Notes: generated by a model from the sequence alone, not told the origin. A stretch of DNA of 8,068 bases from Lentisphaeria bacterium (GCA_017504325.1 JAFVRL010000211.1:1-8068); one strand, 5' to 3'. Shown: positions 1 through 7,534, counted from the first letter of the stretch. Numbers and translations: made by a program.

Positions 1-1
1 A

Positions 2-643
2 GGAGATGAAGTAAGACATATACACTGGAAATCCACTGCGGCAAAAGGACATCTTATGGTAAAGGAATTTGAGGCTTCTGCCATAGACCGGATCGTAATA
101 TTGCTGGATACGGAAAAAAAGAGTACCAGTTATGAGATCCTTGACAACAATCTGGAATTTCTGATCTCCTGTGCCTATTCCATCACGGAATATTTAAGTA
201 AAAAATACTGTCATTTGCGATTCATTGCTGCAGAAGGAAGTATGGGAGAGATCCATCATATTTCAGGAGATGCGGCTTCTGTAAAAACGAAGATCCAGCA
301 GCTTCTCACCCATCTTCAGAATTCGGAACAGCCATTCAGCAAAGTTCTTGCCGCAGCAGCGGAAACGATCCCGCCGGGATCTATTGTTTATCTTCTTTCC
401 ATGTCGGAAGAGTCTCTGCCGGAATATATCGGCATACTGGAAGAACTGGACTCGTTCTGTTTCTGGCTTTATGCACCGACGGAAAACTTTCCCCCCATTG
501 AAAAAGACCGTCCCAGAATCTTGAAGAAAAAGAAACCAACTCTTTTCCCGGATGCAGGGTTCTGCGTTACCCACATTGCAGACTTTACAACAAAAGCGGA
601 AGAGATCCTTGAAAGCGGAACCAACTCTTATGAAAAGATCTGA
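2..643 (+). CDS. DUF58 domain protein, C-terminal part (5' end outside window)
   Basis: The reading frame is already open at base 2, before the first in-frame ATG at 56. The codons ahead of that ATG spell GDEVRHIHWKSTAAKGHL and run into MVKEFE. This is the DUF58 signature (GD..R.IHWK.TA..G.L.VKEFE), so the ATG at 56 is internal and 213 C-terminal residues are visible. After the signature comes a von Willebrand A-like stretch (DRIVILLDTE, then alternating helices and strands ending in FCFWLYAP). No membrane segment is visible, so this part is probably cytoplasmic; DUF58 proteins usually carry helices in the missing N-terminal region. The stop lies 14 bp inside the following TgpA-like gene, so the two are probably translationally coupled. 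In many bacteria DUF58 genes sit between a MoxR-type AAA+ ATPase gene and a transglutaminase gene; the exact biochemical role of DUF58 is unknown. Family assignment is firm, function is not. Confidence 0.9.
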   Translation, partial: GDEVRHIHWKSTAAKGHLMVKEFEASAIDRIVILLDTEKKSTSYEILDNNLEFLISCAYSITEYLSKKYCHLRFIAAEGSMGEIHHISGDAASVKTKIQQLLTHLQNSEQPFSKVLAAAAETIPPGSIVYLLSMSEESLPEYIGILEELDSFCFWLYAPTENFPPIEKDRPRILKKKKPTLFPDAGFCVTHIADFTTKAEEILESGTNSYEKI

Positions 644-3600
644 TAAAAATATTCTCCTTGTTCTGATGCAAAAATCCTTCACTTTTGCAGGCAGATTTTT
701 TTCCGGTCTTTTCCGGGATGATCCTTCTGTTATTGTGGAGTCCAGTCACATGCATAGAAGAGAACCTGGCAGTAAAATGCACTTTTTCTATTGTCTTCTT
801 TTTATTGCCGGATCCATTGCCGCATTATGGCAGCACAGCAGTCCGTCTTACACTTTCACGATCCTTTTTCTGCTTCTTCCCTTCTCTTTTGCCCTTTTTA
901 TTCCCTACAGATTCGCAGATACCTGGACAAGACAGATCATTGCCTGTGCCATATTCTTCGGTGCCTGTTTCTGGATCAGTTTCCGTATCAAAAAGCAGAT
1001 CCCCTTTGACCTGGCTCTTGTGGAGGGGCTTATTGCCGGATCCATGGCATTTCTGATCAACAATACAAAAAAAGATTATCATTATCTCTTTTTTACAAGT
1101 CTTTTTCTTCTGATCTATGCAGGACTTGTTCCGAGAAAAATGCTGTTATATCTTGCTCCGGCAGCAGTCGTCTTTGTGTTTATCCTTCTTTCCGGGGACA
1201 GACTTGTATTTCTTTCCGGAGAAAGACGCGTAATTACTTCCCCCAAATACTCTTCTTTACGCTCCTTCTGCCGTTCCTGGCACATCCGGCTTTTCCAGAT
1301 CCTTCTGGCCGTACCAGTTTTTCTGTATATATTCAGTCTGCTGCCGCTGCATGATACAGGAAGTGAAGGGTTCTTTGAAGTTTCTTTTATGACAGCCCGT
1401 ACCTCCATCCTGCCCCGGGATCTGAAAAAATGGCTGGGACAGGATAAAAAAAGCACCATACATAAGGACGGGGAAGATACAGTCACCGGAAAGGAGAAAC
1501 CGACGGCATCCGGAAATTCCCGAGAAAAAAATATCTCCTCCCCGCTTCCCGGAAAAGCGGATGGAAACGGGCAGGGAACCTCTCCCGGAAAAGAGTTGCT
1601 TTTTACCGTTTCCATGCCGGTGAAACTTTACCATCTCGCCACCCTTTACGATATTTATGACGGAAAAAAATGGCAGACATCCCCTTCTCTTGCAAAGACA
1701 GTCTCCGGGGAGCGTTTTACAAGAAAAGGCATATACACCTTTTCCATCACAAGCAAATATACTCTCCATAAATGGGTCTCCACGAATTTGTATGCCCCCT
1801 TCCGGCCGATGGATTACCAATTCGGCATACAGCAGGATCCGGCAAACGATCTTCTCCGTTTCGGAAAATATATGCGGTACCTTGAACAGACCTCTTTCAA
1901 TGCCAAATTTGCTTCCCGGGATAATCTGCCCCCGCTCCCTTTCCGTTACAGTGTCTCCTCCAATCTTCTGATCCCCCTTCTTCCGGAAGAAAAGGAAGAT
2001 GCGGAAGGACAAAAGGACAAACATCTGAAGATCCATACTTCCGCAGAAGATATTTTTTCCGTGCAGACAGAAAAAGAGAAAAAAAGACTGGCAGAGCTTC
2101 TTGCAGAACAAAAGAAAAAATCGACCGGAAAACAAGAAAAAACAGCGGCAAAGAAAAATATTTCTCCTCCTGTCAGGAAAACAGGACCGGTCGTTCTGCG
2201 TCATGATCCTCCGGTCAAGCAGCCCCCCGTTATCACAGGAAGCGGGGAAAAAATACGGAAAGCAAAACTCATTGCCGGGAATTCTTACCGTTTGAACCGT
2301 CCGGAAGTACTGACTTATGCTCCGGAACGGCCGGCAGAAAGATATTTTTACCGGAGAAAGCATACGGAAGATCCGGCATGGCAGGAAAGAATGCCCAAAA
2401 AACATTTTCAGCAATTACCGGAAACCCTTTCCACAAGAGTCACCGGTCTTGCGGGTATTATCACAAGAGAAAAGAACACCCCTTATGAAAAAGCCATTGC
2501 ATTGAGAGATTATCTGCGGAACAATTATAAATACAGACTGGATGCCGCCCCGGCTCCGGAAGATCAGGAAAGTGTGGAATATTTCCTTTTTGAACTCAAA
2601 GAAGGGCATTGTGAGTATTTTGCTGCGGCATTGACCGTACTGGCACGGGCATGCGGACTTCCGGCAAGAGTGGCAGTTGGATTTTCACCGGGCAATTATA
2701 ACGCCCTTACCAAACTTTTTGAAGTCCATGAGTATCATGCCCACGCATGGAGTCAGATCTTTATTGCCAATACAGGCTGGCTCACCTTTGACGCGGTCCC
2801 GCCGGGAAATATGATATCGGAAACTCTGCCGGCAGGTCTGGGGTTGTTGCGGGATCCATTCGGGGAGGAGTGGAAGATCACCCCGCCTGAACTTACCCAA
2901 ACAACTCTCTCGTATGTAAAAAATACCCTTCTGAAAGAGTATATGCAGGAAAAATCAGACCATATCCGGCAAACGGTGAGTAAGATAATACAGGACGATG
3001 ATGCTCTGAAAGAAAAGAAGAGTACCAAAGGGAAAAAAGGAAAAAATGCGGTAAAGACCACACGGAAAAAGAATGCCGGTGTAAGGGAAAGATTGAAAAA
3101 CTTTTTCCTTTATTTCACAGGAAAAACCGGAAAGCAGCTGTTGAATTTTCTTGCTTCTGCCAAGGGAAAAACATTCAGTATCGTTTTTCTTATATTTCTG
3201 GCAAGTCTGTTTTTCTTTTTCCGTGATATTCTCGCCTACGGCAGGATCCTGTTTCTCCGTTACCGTTTTTCCCGGCATATCCGCATGGCGGAAGAGGCAA
3301 AAGAAACAGGTGCAGAAAAAAGCATTCTCCATCTGTACCGGGCATTGCGTATTCTCCTGATCCTTGCGGGCATGAGCAGAAAACACAACCATGAACTGCT
3401 TGCTTACGGTGCGGAAACTGCGGATATGTATCTTGCCGCCTGGCAGAAAAAGCCGTCCCGGCTGAAGGATGAACGGAAAAAAGCAGAAGAAAAAAGCAGA
3501 ATTTTTTCCGGCGGGATCAAACAGGTCTTTTCCGTTTTTTATTCACTGGAATACGGAGAAAGAACCTTTTCCGGGAAGGAAGTCACCGGATATTATGAAT

Positions 3601-3704
3601 GTGTGAAAAATACATTCATGCTTTTGCGGGAATTATATCCTGACGGTTTGTTTTTTCTCGAAAAACTTTTATTTTCCTCTCCTTTTTCCGGGAAGAAAAT
3701 GTAA
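630..3704 (+). CDS. TgpA-like membrane transglutaminase, unusually long, with lysine-rich inserts
   Basis: A protein of 1024 residues from ATG 630. Seven hydrophobic segments lie near residues 51-67, 74-93, 102-118, 128-143, 150-167, 170-188 and 221-240, followed by a long soluble region. The transglutaminase core shows Cys661 (in EGHCEYFAAAL), His705 (in HAHAW) and Asp721 (in LTFDAVPPG), the usual catalytic triad. One more membrane helix (about 849-864) precedes a helical DUF4129-like tail (about 895-1000, HLYRALRILL). This is the TgpA/DUF3488 architecture: an inner-membrane enzyme with its catalytic domain predicted outside the cytoplasm; its substrate here is unknown. It is much longer than I would expect for the family (roughly 650-750 residues) because of low-complexity polar/Lys-rich stretches at about 271-321, 453-547 and 794-823. 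Start choice: ATG 630 overlaps the DUF58 gene by 14 bp but has only a weak ribosome site. ATG 750 has GTGGAG nine bases upstream and begins just before the first helix, so it is a real alternative. An in-frame ATG at 552 would overlap by 92 bp and is unlikely. Confidence 0.88.
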   Translation: MKRSDKNILLVLMQKSFTFAGRFFSGLFRDDPSVIVESSHMHRREPGSKMHFFYCLLFIAGSIAALWQHSSPSYTFTILFLLLPFSFALFIPYRFADTWTRQIIACAIFFGACFWISFRIKKQIPFDLALVEGLIAGSMAFLINNTKKDYHYLFFTSLFLLIYAGLVPRKMLLYLAPAAVVFVFILLSGDRLVFLSGERRVITSPKYSSLRSFCRSWHIRLFQILLAVPVFLYIFSLLPLHDTGSEGFFEVSFMTARTSILPRDLKKWLGQDKKSTIHKDGEDTVTGKEKPTASGNSREKNISSPLPGKADGNGQGTSPGKELLFTVSMPVKLYHLATLYDIYDGKKWQTSPSLAKTVSGERFTRKGIYTFSITSKYTLHKWVSTNLYAPFRPMDYQFGIQQDPANDLLRFGKYMRYLEQTSFNAKFASRDNLPPLPFRYSVSSNLLIPLLPEEKEDAEGQKDKHLKIHTSAEDIFSVQTEKEKKRLAELLAEQKKKSTGKQEKTAAKKNISPPVRKTGPVVLRHDPPVKQPPVITGSGEKIRKAKLIAGNSYRLNRPEVLTYAPERPAERYFYRRKHTEDPAWQERMPKKHFQQLPETLSTRVTGLAGIITREKNTPYEKAIALRDYLRNNYKYRLDAAPAPEDQESVEYFLFELKEGHCEYFAAALTVLARACGLPARVAVGFSPGNYNALTKLFEVHEYHAHAWSQIFIANTGWLTFDAVPPGNMISETLPAGLGLLRDPFGEEWKITPPELTQTTLSYVKNTLLKEYMQEKSDHIRQTVSKIIQDDDALKEKKSTKGKKGKNAVKTTRKKNAGVRERLKNFFLYFTGKTGKQLLNFLASAKGKTFSIVFLIFLASLFFFFRDILAYGRILFLRYRFSRHIRMAEEAKETGAEKSILHLYRALRILLILAGMSRKHNHELLAYGAETADMYLAAWQKKPSRLKDERKKAEEKSRIFSGGIKQVFSVFYSLEYGERTFSGKEVTGYYECVKNTFMLLRELYPDGLFFLEKLLFSSPFSGKKM

Positions 3705-3710
3705 TGATCT

Positions 3711-3743
3711 TTTTCCGGGCGGTCTCCGGAAAACACCGGAAAA
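3711..3743 (+). repeat. CCGGAAAA repeat cluster with hairpin after the transglutaminase gene
   Basis: TTTTCCGG at 3711-3718 is followed by CCGGAAAA at 3726-3733 and again at 3736-3743. The first two copies form a perfect 8 bp inverted repeat with a 7 base loop. The third copy can replace the second and give the same stem with a 17 base loop, so the two hairpins are mutually exclusive. It begins seven bases after the transglutaminase stop codon. There is no T-run directly behind it, so it may stabilise the mRNA 3' end or be an upstream part of the termination region, rather than a terminator by itself. Confidence 0.6.
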
Positions 3744-3788
3744 CGAATAAAAATAAGCTCTTCCGGGCAGCAGTACAGACTGTCGGCA

Positions 3789-3841
3789 TTTCCCGTTTCC
3801 GGTTTCCGGCGGCAGTCCGGGAAAAAGTTTTTTCCTTTTTT
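3789..3841 (+). terminator. Rho-independent terminator candidate for the DUF58/transglutaminase unit
   Basis: TTTCCCG at 3789-3795 pairs with CGGGAAA at 3818-3824. Within the loop, TTTCCGG at 3803-3809 offers a competing shorter pairing with the same right arm, with a one-base bulge. The right arm is followed after a few bases by TTTTTT (3828-3833), CC and TTTTTT (3836-3841). A GC-containing stem plus a long T-rich tract between two genes, just upstream of a promoter, fits an intrinsic terminator. The exact pairing is uncertain because the region is full of CCGG words. Confidence 0.6.
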
Positions 3842-3854
3842 CTTGACTTTGAAC

Positions 3855-3883
3855 TTGAAAAATAGGGAAAATACCATTAAAAT
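3855..3883 (+). promoter_or_regulatory. Sigma70-type promoter for obg
   Basis: TTGAAA at 3855-3860 (5 of 6 to TTGACA), a 17 base spacer, and TAAAAT at 3878-3883 (5 of 6 to TATAAT). Transcription would start near 3890, giving a leader of roughly 38 bases before the obg ATG. Two further -35-like words lie just upstream (TTGACT 3843-3848, and TTGAAC 3849-3854 with TACCAT at 3872-3877). The match applies the Escherichia coli consensus to an unknown organism. Confidence 0.6.
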
Positions 3884-3899
3884 ATGAAGAAACATATTT
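3880..3899. promoter_or_regulatory. Operator-like inverted repeat at the obg transcription start
   Basis: AAATATG (3880-3886) and CATATTT (3893-3899) form a perfect 7 bp inverted repeat around a 6 base spacer (AAGAAA). It overlaps the -10 box (3878-3883), and its centre coincides with the predicted start of transcription. The position and two-fold symmetry are what a dimeric repressor site would look like. Because it is AT-rich, chance is possible; a weak hairpin in the leader RNA is the alternative reading. Confidence 0.4.
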
Positions 3900-3917
3900 A
3901 CAAGTGATTTTAAAGAA

Positions 3918-3922
3918 AGGAG
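3918..3922 (+). promoter_or_regulatory. Shine-Dalgarno site that fixes the obg start
   Basis: AGGAG lies five bases before ATG 3928. It supports that start over the in-frame GTG at 3904, which would add eight residues (M/V-ILKKGEI) absent from the conserved Obg N-terminus MFVD. Confidence 0.85.
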
Positions 3923-3927
3923 AGATC

Positions 3928-5010
3928 ATGTTTGTAGATAAAGTACAGATCTCCATAAAAGCCGGTGACGGCGGCAATGGCTGCTGCAGTTTCCGCCGGG
4001 AAGCATTTCTGCCCAAGGGCGGACCGGACGGCGGCGACGGAGGCAACGGCGGTAATGTGGTATTTGTCGCAGCCCCCGGGGAACAGAGTCTGCTGGATTT
4101 TGTGTATAACGGTCATTTTGAAGCGGAAAAAGGTATTAATGGCAAAAGCAAAGATATGATCGGAAGACGGGGAAAAGATGTTGTCATCAAGGTTCCGCCG
4201 GGAACCGTCATCCGCAGTGTGGAAACAGGCGAAGTTCTTGCGGATATCGACAGCATTGATAAAGAGGTCATCGTGGCAAAAGGCGGCAAAGGGGGAAGAG
4301 GCAATTCCCGTTTTGCCACCAGTACCAACCGCGCTCCCCGGGAACATGAAATGGGAGAAAAAGTGGAATCCATGCGGGTGGAACTGGAACTGAAAATGAT
4401 TGCGGATATAGGACTTGTGGGTTTCCCCAATGCCGGTAAATCCACGATTCTTTCAGATATTTCCAATGCCAATCCCAAGATCGCTCCTTACCCCTTCACC
4501 ACCCTTCATCCGGTGATCGGCGTGATGCAGTATGAGGATTTTTCCACACTTCTTGTTGCGGATGTCCCCGGACTTATTGACGGAGCCCACCGCAATGTGG
4601 GGCTGGGGCATACCTTCCTCCGGCACATCGAACGGACCAAGATGCTTGTGTATGTGCTGGATGCGGCAGGAGTGGACGGCCGCGATCCTCTGGAAGACCT
4701 GAAAACATTAAAAAATGAGCTGGAACTCTATATGAAAGGCTTGAGTGCCAGAGCAGGGATCGTCGTGGCAAACAAAAACGACCTGCCTGAAAGTAAGGAA
4801 AATATCAAAAATTTGAAAAAGCATCTGCCCAGAGGCTTGAAACTCATCTCCATAAGTGCGGCTACCGACGGATCTTTTGATGAGTTGAAAACTCTGATCC
4901 GCACCGAATTGGAAAAACGGAACATCAAACACTATTTCACACCCAAAAACGATCCCATCACCAATGAGGATCTTGAGTATGATATAGACGATCTGGATGA
5001 TATTGACTGA
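3928..5010 (+). CDS. obg: Obg family GTPase (ObgE/CgtA)
   Basis: A 360-residue protein beginning MFVDKVQISIKAGDGGNG, the standard Obg start. Residues 1 to about 158 form the glycine-rich Obg fold (KGGPDGGDGGNGG, GGKGGRGNSRFATSTNRAP). The G domain follows: P-loop GFPNAGKST (165-173), switch Thr in YPFTTLHP (188-195), DVPG (212-215), NKND (282-285) and SISA (308-311). The family is essential in most bacteria; it binds GTP/GDP and associates with the large ribosomal subunit during assembly and stress. The protein ends in an acidic tail (DIDDLDDID) and lacks the OCT domain found in Bacillus-type Obg; its length is nearer the Escherichia coli form. The usual rplU-rpmA genes are not upstream. Instead obg has its own promoter and is followed 16 bp later by glgP. 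All motifs are intact. Confidence 0.97.
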   Translation: MFVDKVQISIKAGDGGNGCCSFRREAFLPKGGPDGGDGGNGGNVVFVAAPGEQSLLDFVYNGHFEAEKGINGKSKDMIGRRGKDVVIKVPPGTVIRSVETGEVLADIDSIDKEVIVAKGGKGGRGNSRFATSTNRAPREHEMGEKVESMRVELELKMIADIGLVGFPNAGKSTILSDISNANPKIAPYPFTTLHPVIGVMQYEDFSTLLVADVPGLIDGAHRNVGLGHTFLRHIERTKMLVYVLDAAGVDGRDPLEDLKTLKNELELYMKGLSARAGIVVANKNDLPESKENIKNLKKHLPRGLKLISISAATDGSFDELKTLIRTELEKRNIKHYFTPKNDPITNEDLEYDIDDLDDID

Positions 5011-5014
5011 AAAA

Positions 5015-5020
5015 GGGGGG
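5015..5020 (+). promoter_or_regulatory. G-only Shine-Dalgarno site of glgP
   Basis: GGGGGG sits six bases before ATG 5027, inside the 16 bp gap after the obg stop. It decides the start at 5027 over the in-frame ATG at 4997, which lies inside obg and would add ten residues unlike the phosphorylase family. A run of six G is a less usual core than AGGAGG, but it can still pair with the anti-SD sequence through G-C and G-U pairs. Confidence 0.65.
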
Positions 5021-5026
5021 ACGGCT

Positions 5027-7483
5027 ATGAAAGAAGAAATAACAGAAATGTCTGTCAGGGATCTTATCAAAAATTCTTTTCTGCATCATCTGACCAAAAC
5101 TCTTGCCAAGCGTCCCCGGAAAGCAAGCAATCTTGACCGTTATCAGGCTCTTGCTTTAAGTATCCGGGATCTTATGGTGGACAGATGGCTTGCCACACGG
5201 GATCATTATGATGAAGCCGATCCCCGCACCATCAACTATATCTCTCTGGAATATCTTATGGGCAGAACTCTGGGCAATGCCATGATCAATCTGGAGGTCT
5301 TTGATGCTGCGAAAGAGGCGATGGCGGATTTCGGATTTGACATTCAGGACATCCGGGATACAGAAGTGGACGCCGGTTTGGGCAACGGAGGTCTGGGAAG
5401 ACTTGCCGCCTGTTTTCTGGATTCCATGGCGACCATGGAGCTGCCCAGCTACGGATACGGCATTCGATATGATTACGGGATCTTCCGTCAGGTCATCCAG
5501 AACGGTTTTCAATCGGAAGAGCCGGATTACTGGCTGAGTCTGGGCAATATCTGGGAGATCCGCCGTCCGGAACTTGCCAGAAGCGTCTATTTCGGCGGAA
5601 GAGTGGAACCCTCCAACGGAAGCAACTCTTCCAGAAAACGCTGGGTGGATACAGAGGAAGTCACCGCCATGCCTTATGATACCCCCATCCCGGGGTACGG
5701 AGTAAATACGGTGAATACCCTCCGGCTGTGGTCTGCAGAATCTCCCCACGGATTCGATCTTATGAAGTTCAATCAGGGGGATTACATCAATGCAAATCTG
5801 GATATGGCGATGTCCAGCAATATCACAAGGATCCTCTATCCCAATGACAACAACCATGAGGGTAAAGAGTTGCGGTTGAAACAGCAGTATTTTCTGGTGA
5901 GTGCCACCTTGCAGGATATTGTGGAACGGATACGGACTGAAGACGGTGATCTGGAGGATTTTGCCAATAAAGCCGTGATCCAGCTCAATGATACCCATCC
6001 CGCCCTTGCCATACCGGAACTCATGCGTATTCTTGTTGATCTGGAAGGGTACAGTTGGGAAAAAGCCTGGAATATCTGCACCAGGACTTTCAATTATACC
6101 AATCACACTCTTATGAGTGAAGCATTGGAAAAATGGTCCGTGGAGCTTATGGGGAAACTGCTGCCCCGTCATCTGGAGATCATTTACGAGATCAACTTCC
6201 GTTTTCTGCGGGAAGTCTCCACAAGGTATATCGGAGACGGGGAAAGAATAAGCCGTATGTCTCTTATTGAGGAATATCCCCGGAAAATGGTGCGTATGGC
6301 TTATATGTGTGTTGCCGCAAGCGGTAAAGTCAACGGTGTTGCCGCACTGCATACTGAATTATTGAAAAACGGACTTTTCAAAGACTTCAACGATTTTTAC
6401 CCGGATAAATTTGTAAATGTGACCAACGGGATCACTCCCCGCCGATGGCTGAAAAAAGCCAATCCCGCCTTATCCGGTCTTATTACAGAAAAGATCGGGA
6501 ATGGATGGGTGAAGGACCTTTCAGAACTTTCCGGTCTGGAAAAAGCTGTTGCCGACGGGGAATTTCTCCGGAAACTGGGAGTGGTAAAAAGAGAGAACAA
6601 AGTCCAGCTTGCCAATCATCTGGCAAAAGAGTGCGGTTTTTCCATTGATCCGGATTCCCTCTTTGATGTTCAGGTGAAAAGACTGCATGAATATAAAAGA
6701 CAGCTTCTCAATGCGTTGCATACGGTCATGCTTTATCTGGATCTGAAGGACACTCCCGGTATGGATTTTGTTCCCCGTACCGTGATGTTCGGAGCAAAGG
6801 CAGCACCCGGCTATTATATGGCAAAGCTGATCATCAAGCTCATCAACAATATCAGTAATGTCATCAATGCCGACCCCCAGACCAATAAAAAACTTAAAAT
6901 GTATTTTATTCCCAACTACCGGGTCTCTCTGGCGGAAAAAATCATACCGGCGGCAGATCTTTCCGAGCAGATCTCTCTGGCAGGAACAGAAGCATCCGGA
7001 ACAAGCAATATGAAATTTGCGTTGAATGGAGCGTTGACCATCGGCTCCATGGATGGAGCCAATATTGAGATCCATGATGCGGTAGGCGAAGAAAATATTT
7101 TTATTTTCGGTTTGCGGGTGAATGAGGTACAGGAACTGCAGGCCCGGGGTTATGATCCCCGTACCTATATAGAACAGAATCCGAAACTCAAACGGATCAT
7201 AGAACTTATCTCTTCCGACTTTTTCTCACCCGGTGAACGGGGCATATTCCAGCCTGTTGTGGATTCACTTTACAGCGATCATTACATGTGCTGTGCGGAT
7301 TTTGCCTCCTATGCATCGGTTCAGGCGCAGGTGGCGGAAGAGTATAAAGATCCTATGCTCTGGAACAGGAAATGTGCAGTAAACATTGCCAGGATGGGCA
7401 GTTTTTCCAGTGACAGAAGCATTCAGGATTATGCGGAAAAGATCTGGAATGTTGCGCCGCTTCCGGTAAAGATGAATAAGTGA
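5027..7483 (+). CDS. glgP: Glycogen/starch alpha-glucan phosphorylase (GT35)
   Basis: An 818-residue cytoplasmic enzyme of normal family length. It releases glucose 1-phosphate from the non-reducing ends of glycogen or maltodextrin using phosphate and pyridoxal phosphate. Landmarks in order: EYLMGRTLGNAMINL, glycine loop DAGLGNGGLGR (115-125), QLNDTHPALAIPELM (319-333), VNGVAALHTELL (435-446), TNGITPRRW (466-474), DVQVKRLHEYKRQ (547-559), GAKAAPGYYMAK, and the PLP site EASGTSNMKF with Lys663. By comparison with rabbit muscle phosphorylase, Lys663 matches PLP-binding Lys680, and Arg552 and Lys557 match the phosphate-binding Arg569 and Lys574. The short N-terminus (MKEEITEMSVRDL) lacks the rabbit Ser14 region, so control by phosphorylation there is not expected. 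The PLP motif has Ser where rabbit has Gly (GTS for GTG), a mild variation. It is probably co-transcribed with obg. Whether glycogen or maltodextrin is preferred cannot be read from the sequence; no other glycogen genes are nearby. Confidence 0.97.
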   Translation: MKEEITEMSVRDLIKNSFLHHLTKTLAKRPRKASNLDRYQALALSIRDLMVDRWLATRDHYDEADPRTINYISLEYLMGRTLGNAMINLEVFDAAKEAMADFGFDIQDIRDTEVDAGLGNGGLGRLAACFLDSMATMELPSYGYGIRYDYGIFRQVIQNGFQSEEPDYWLSLGNIWEIRRPELARSVYFGGRVEPSNGSNSSRKRWVDTEEVTAMPYDTPIPGYGVNTVNTLRLWSAESPHGFDLMKFNQGDYINANLDMAMSSNITRILYPNDNNHEGKELRLKQQYFLVSATLQDIVERIRTEDGDLEDFANKAVIQLNDTHPALAIPELMRILVDLEGYSWEKAWNICTRTFNYTNHTLMSEALEKWSVELMGKLLPRHLEIIYEINFRFLREVSTRYIGDGERISRMSLIEEYPRKMVRMAYMCVAASGKVNGVAALHTELLKNGLFKDFNDFYPDKFVNVTNGITPRRWLKKANPALSGLITEKIGNGWVKDLSELSGLEKAVADGEFLRKLGVVKRENKVQLANHLAKECGFSIDPDSLFDVQVKRLHEYKRQLLNALHTVMLYLDLKDTPGMDFVPRTVMFGAKAAPGYYMAKLIIKLINNISNVINADPQTNKKLKMYFIPNYRVSLAEKIIPAADLSEQISLAGTEASGTSNMKFALNGALTIGSMDGANIEIHDAVGEENIFIFGLRVNEVQELQARGYDPRTYIEQNPKLKRIIELISSDFFSPGERGIFQPVVDSLYSDHYMCCADFASYASVQAQVAEEYKDPMLWNRKCAVNIARMGSFSSDRSIQDYAEKIWNVAPLPVKMNK

Positions 7484-7534
7484 GAGTCTTCTCTTGTCAT
7501 AAAAAGTAAAGGATCCCATAAAACAGGTGAAAAA

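Noticed and set aside
1257..2414. Long open frame on the minus strand (385 codons) inside the transglutaminase gene
   Set aside because: It is antisense to a gene with clear family motifs. Its translation is cysteine- and phenylalanine-rich with no recognisable domain, which is typical of a shadow frame opposite Lys-rich coding sequence.
3904..3927. GTG 3904 as the obg start
   Set aside because: It would add eight residues not seen in Obg proteins and would place the AGGAG ribosome site inside the coding region; ATG 3928 gives the conserved MFVD start.
5156..6352. Long minus-strand open frame (398 codons) opposite glgP
   Set aside because: glgP has intact catalytic motifs across this span. 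The antisense translation has no recognisable domain and no supporting ribosome site or promoter was found.
7482..7495. Small hairpin AGAG/CTCT after the glgP stop
   Set aside because: The stem is only four or five base pairs with no T-run, too weak to call a terminator.
7494..7522. Promoter TTGTCA-N17-CATAAA before the HTH gene
   Set aside because: The -10 match is weak, and transcription would start at about 7529, within the Shine-Dalgarno site, so the message would lack most of its ribosome site.
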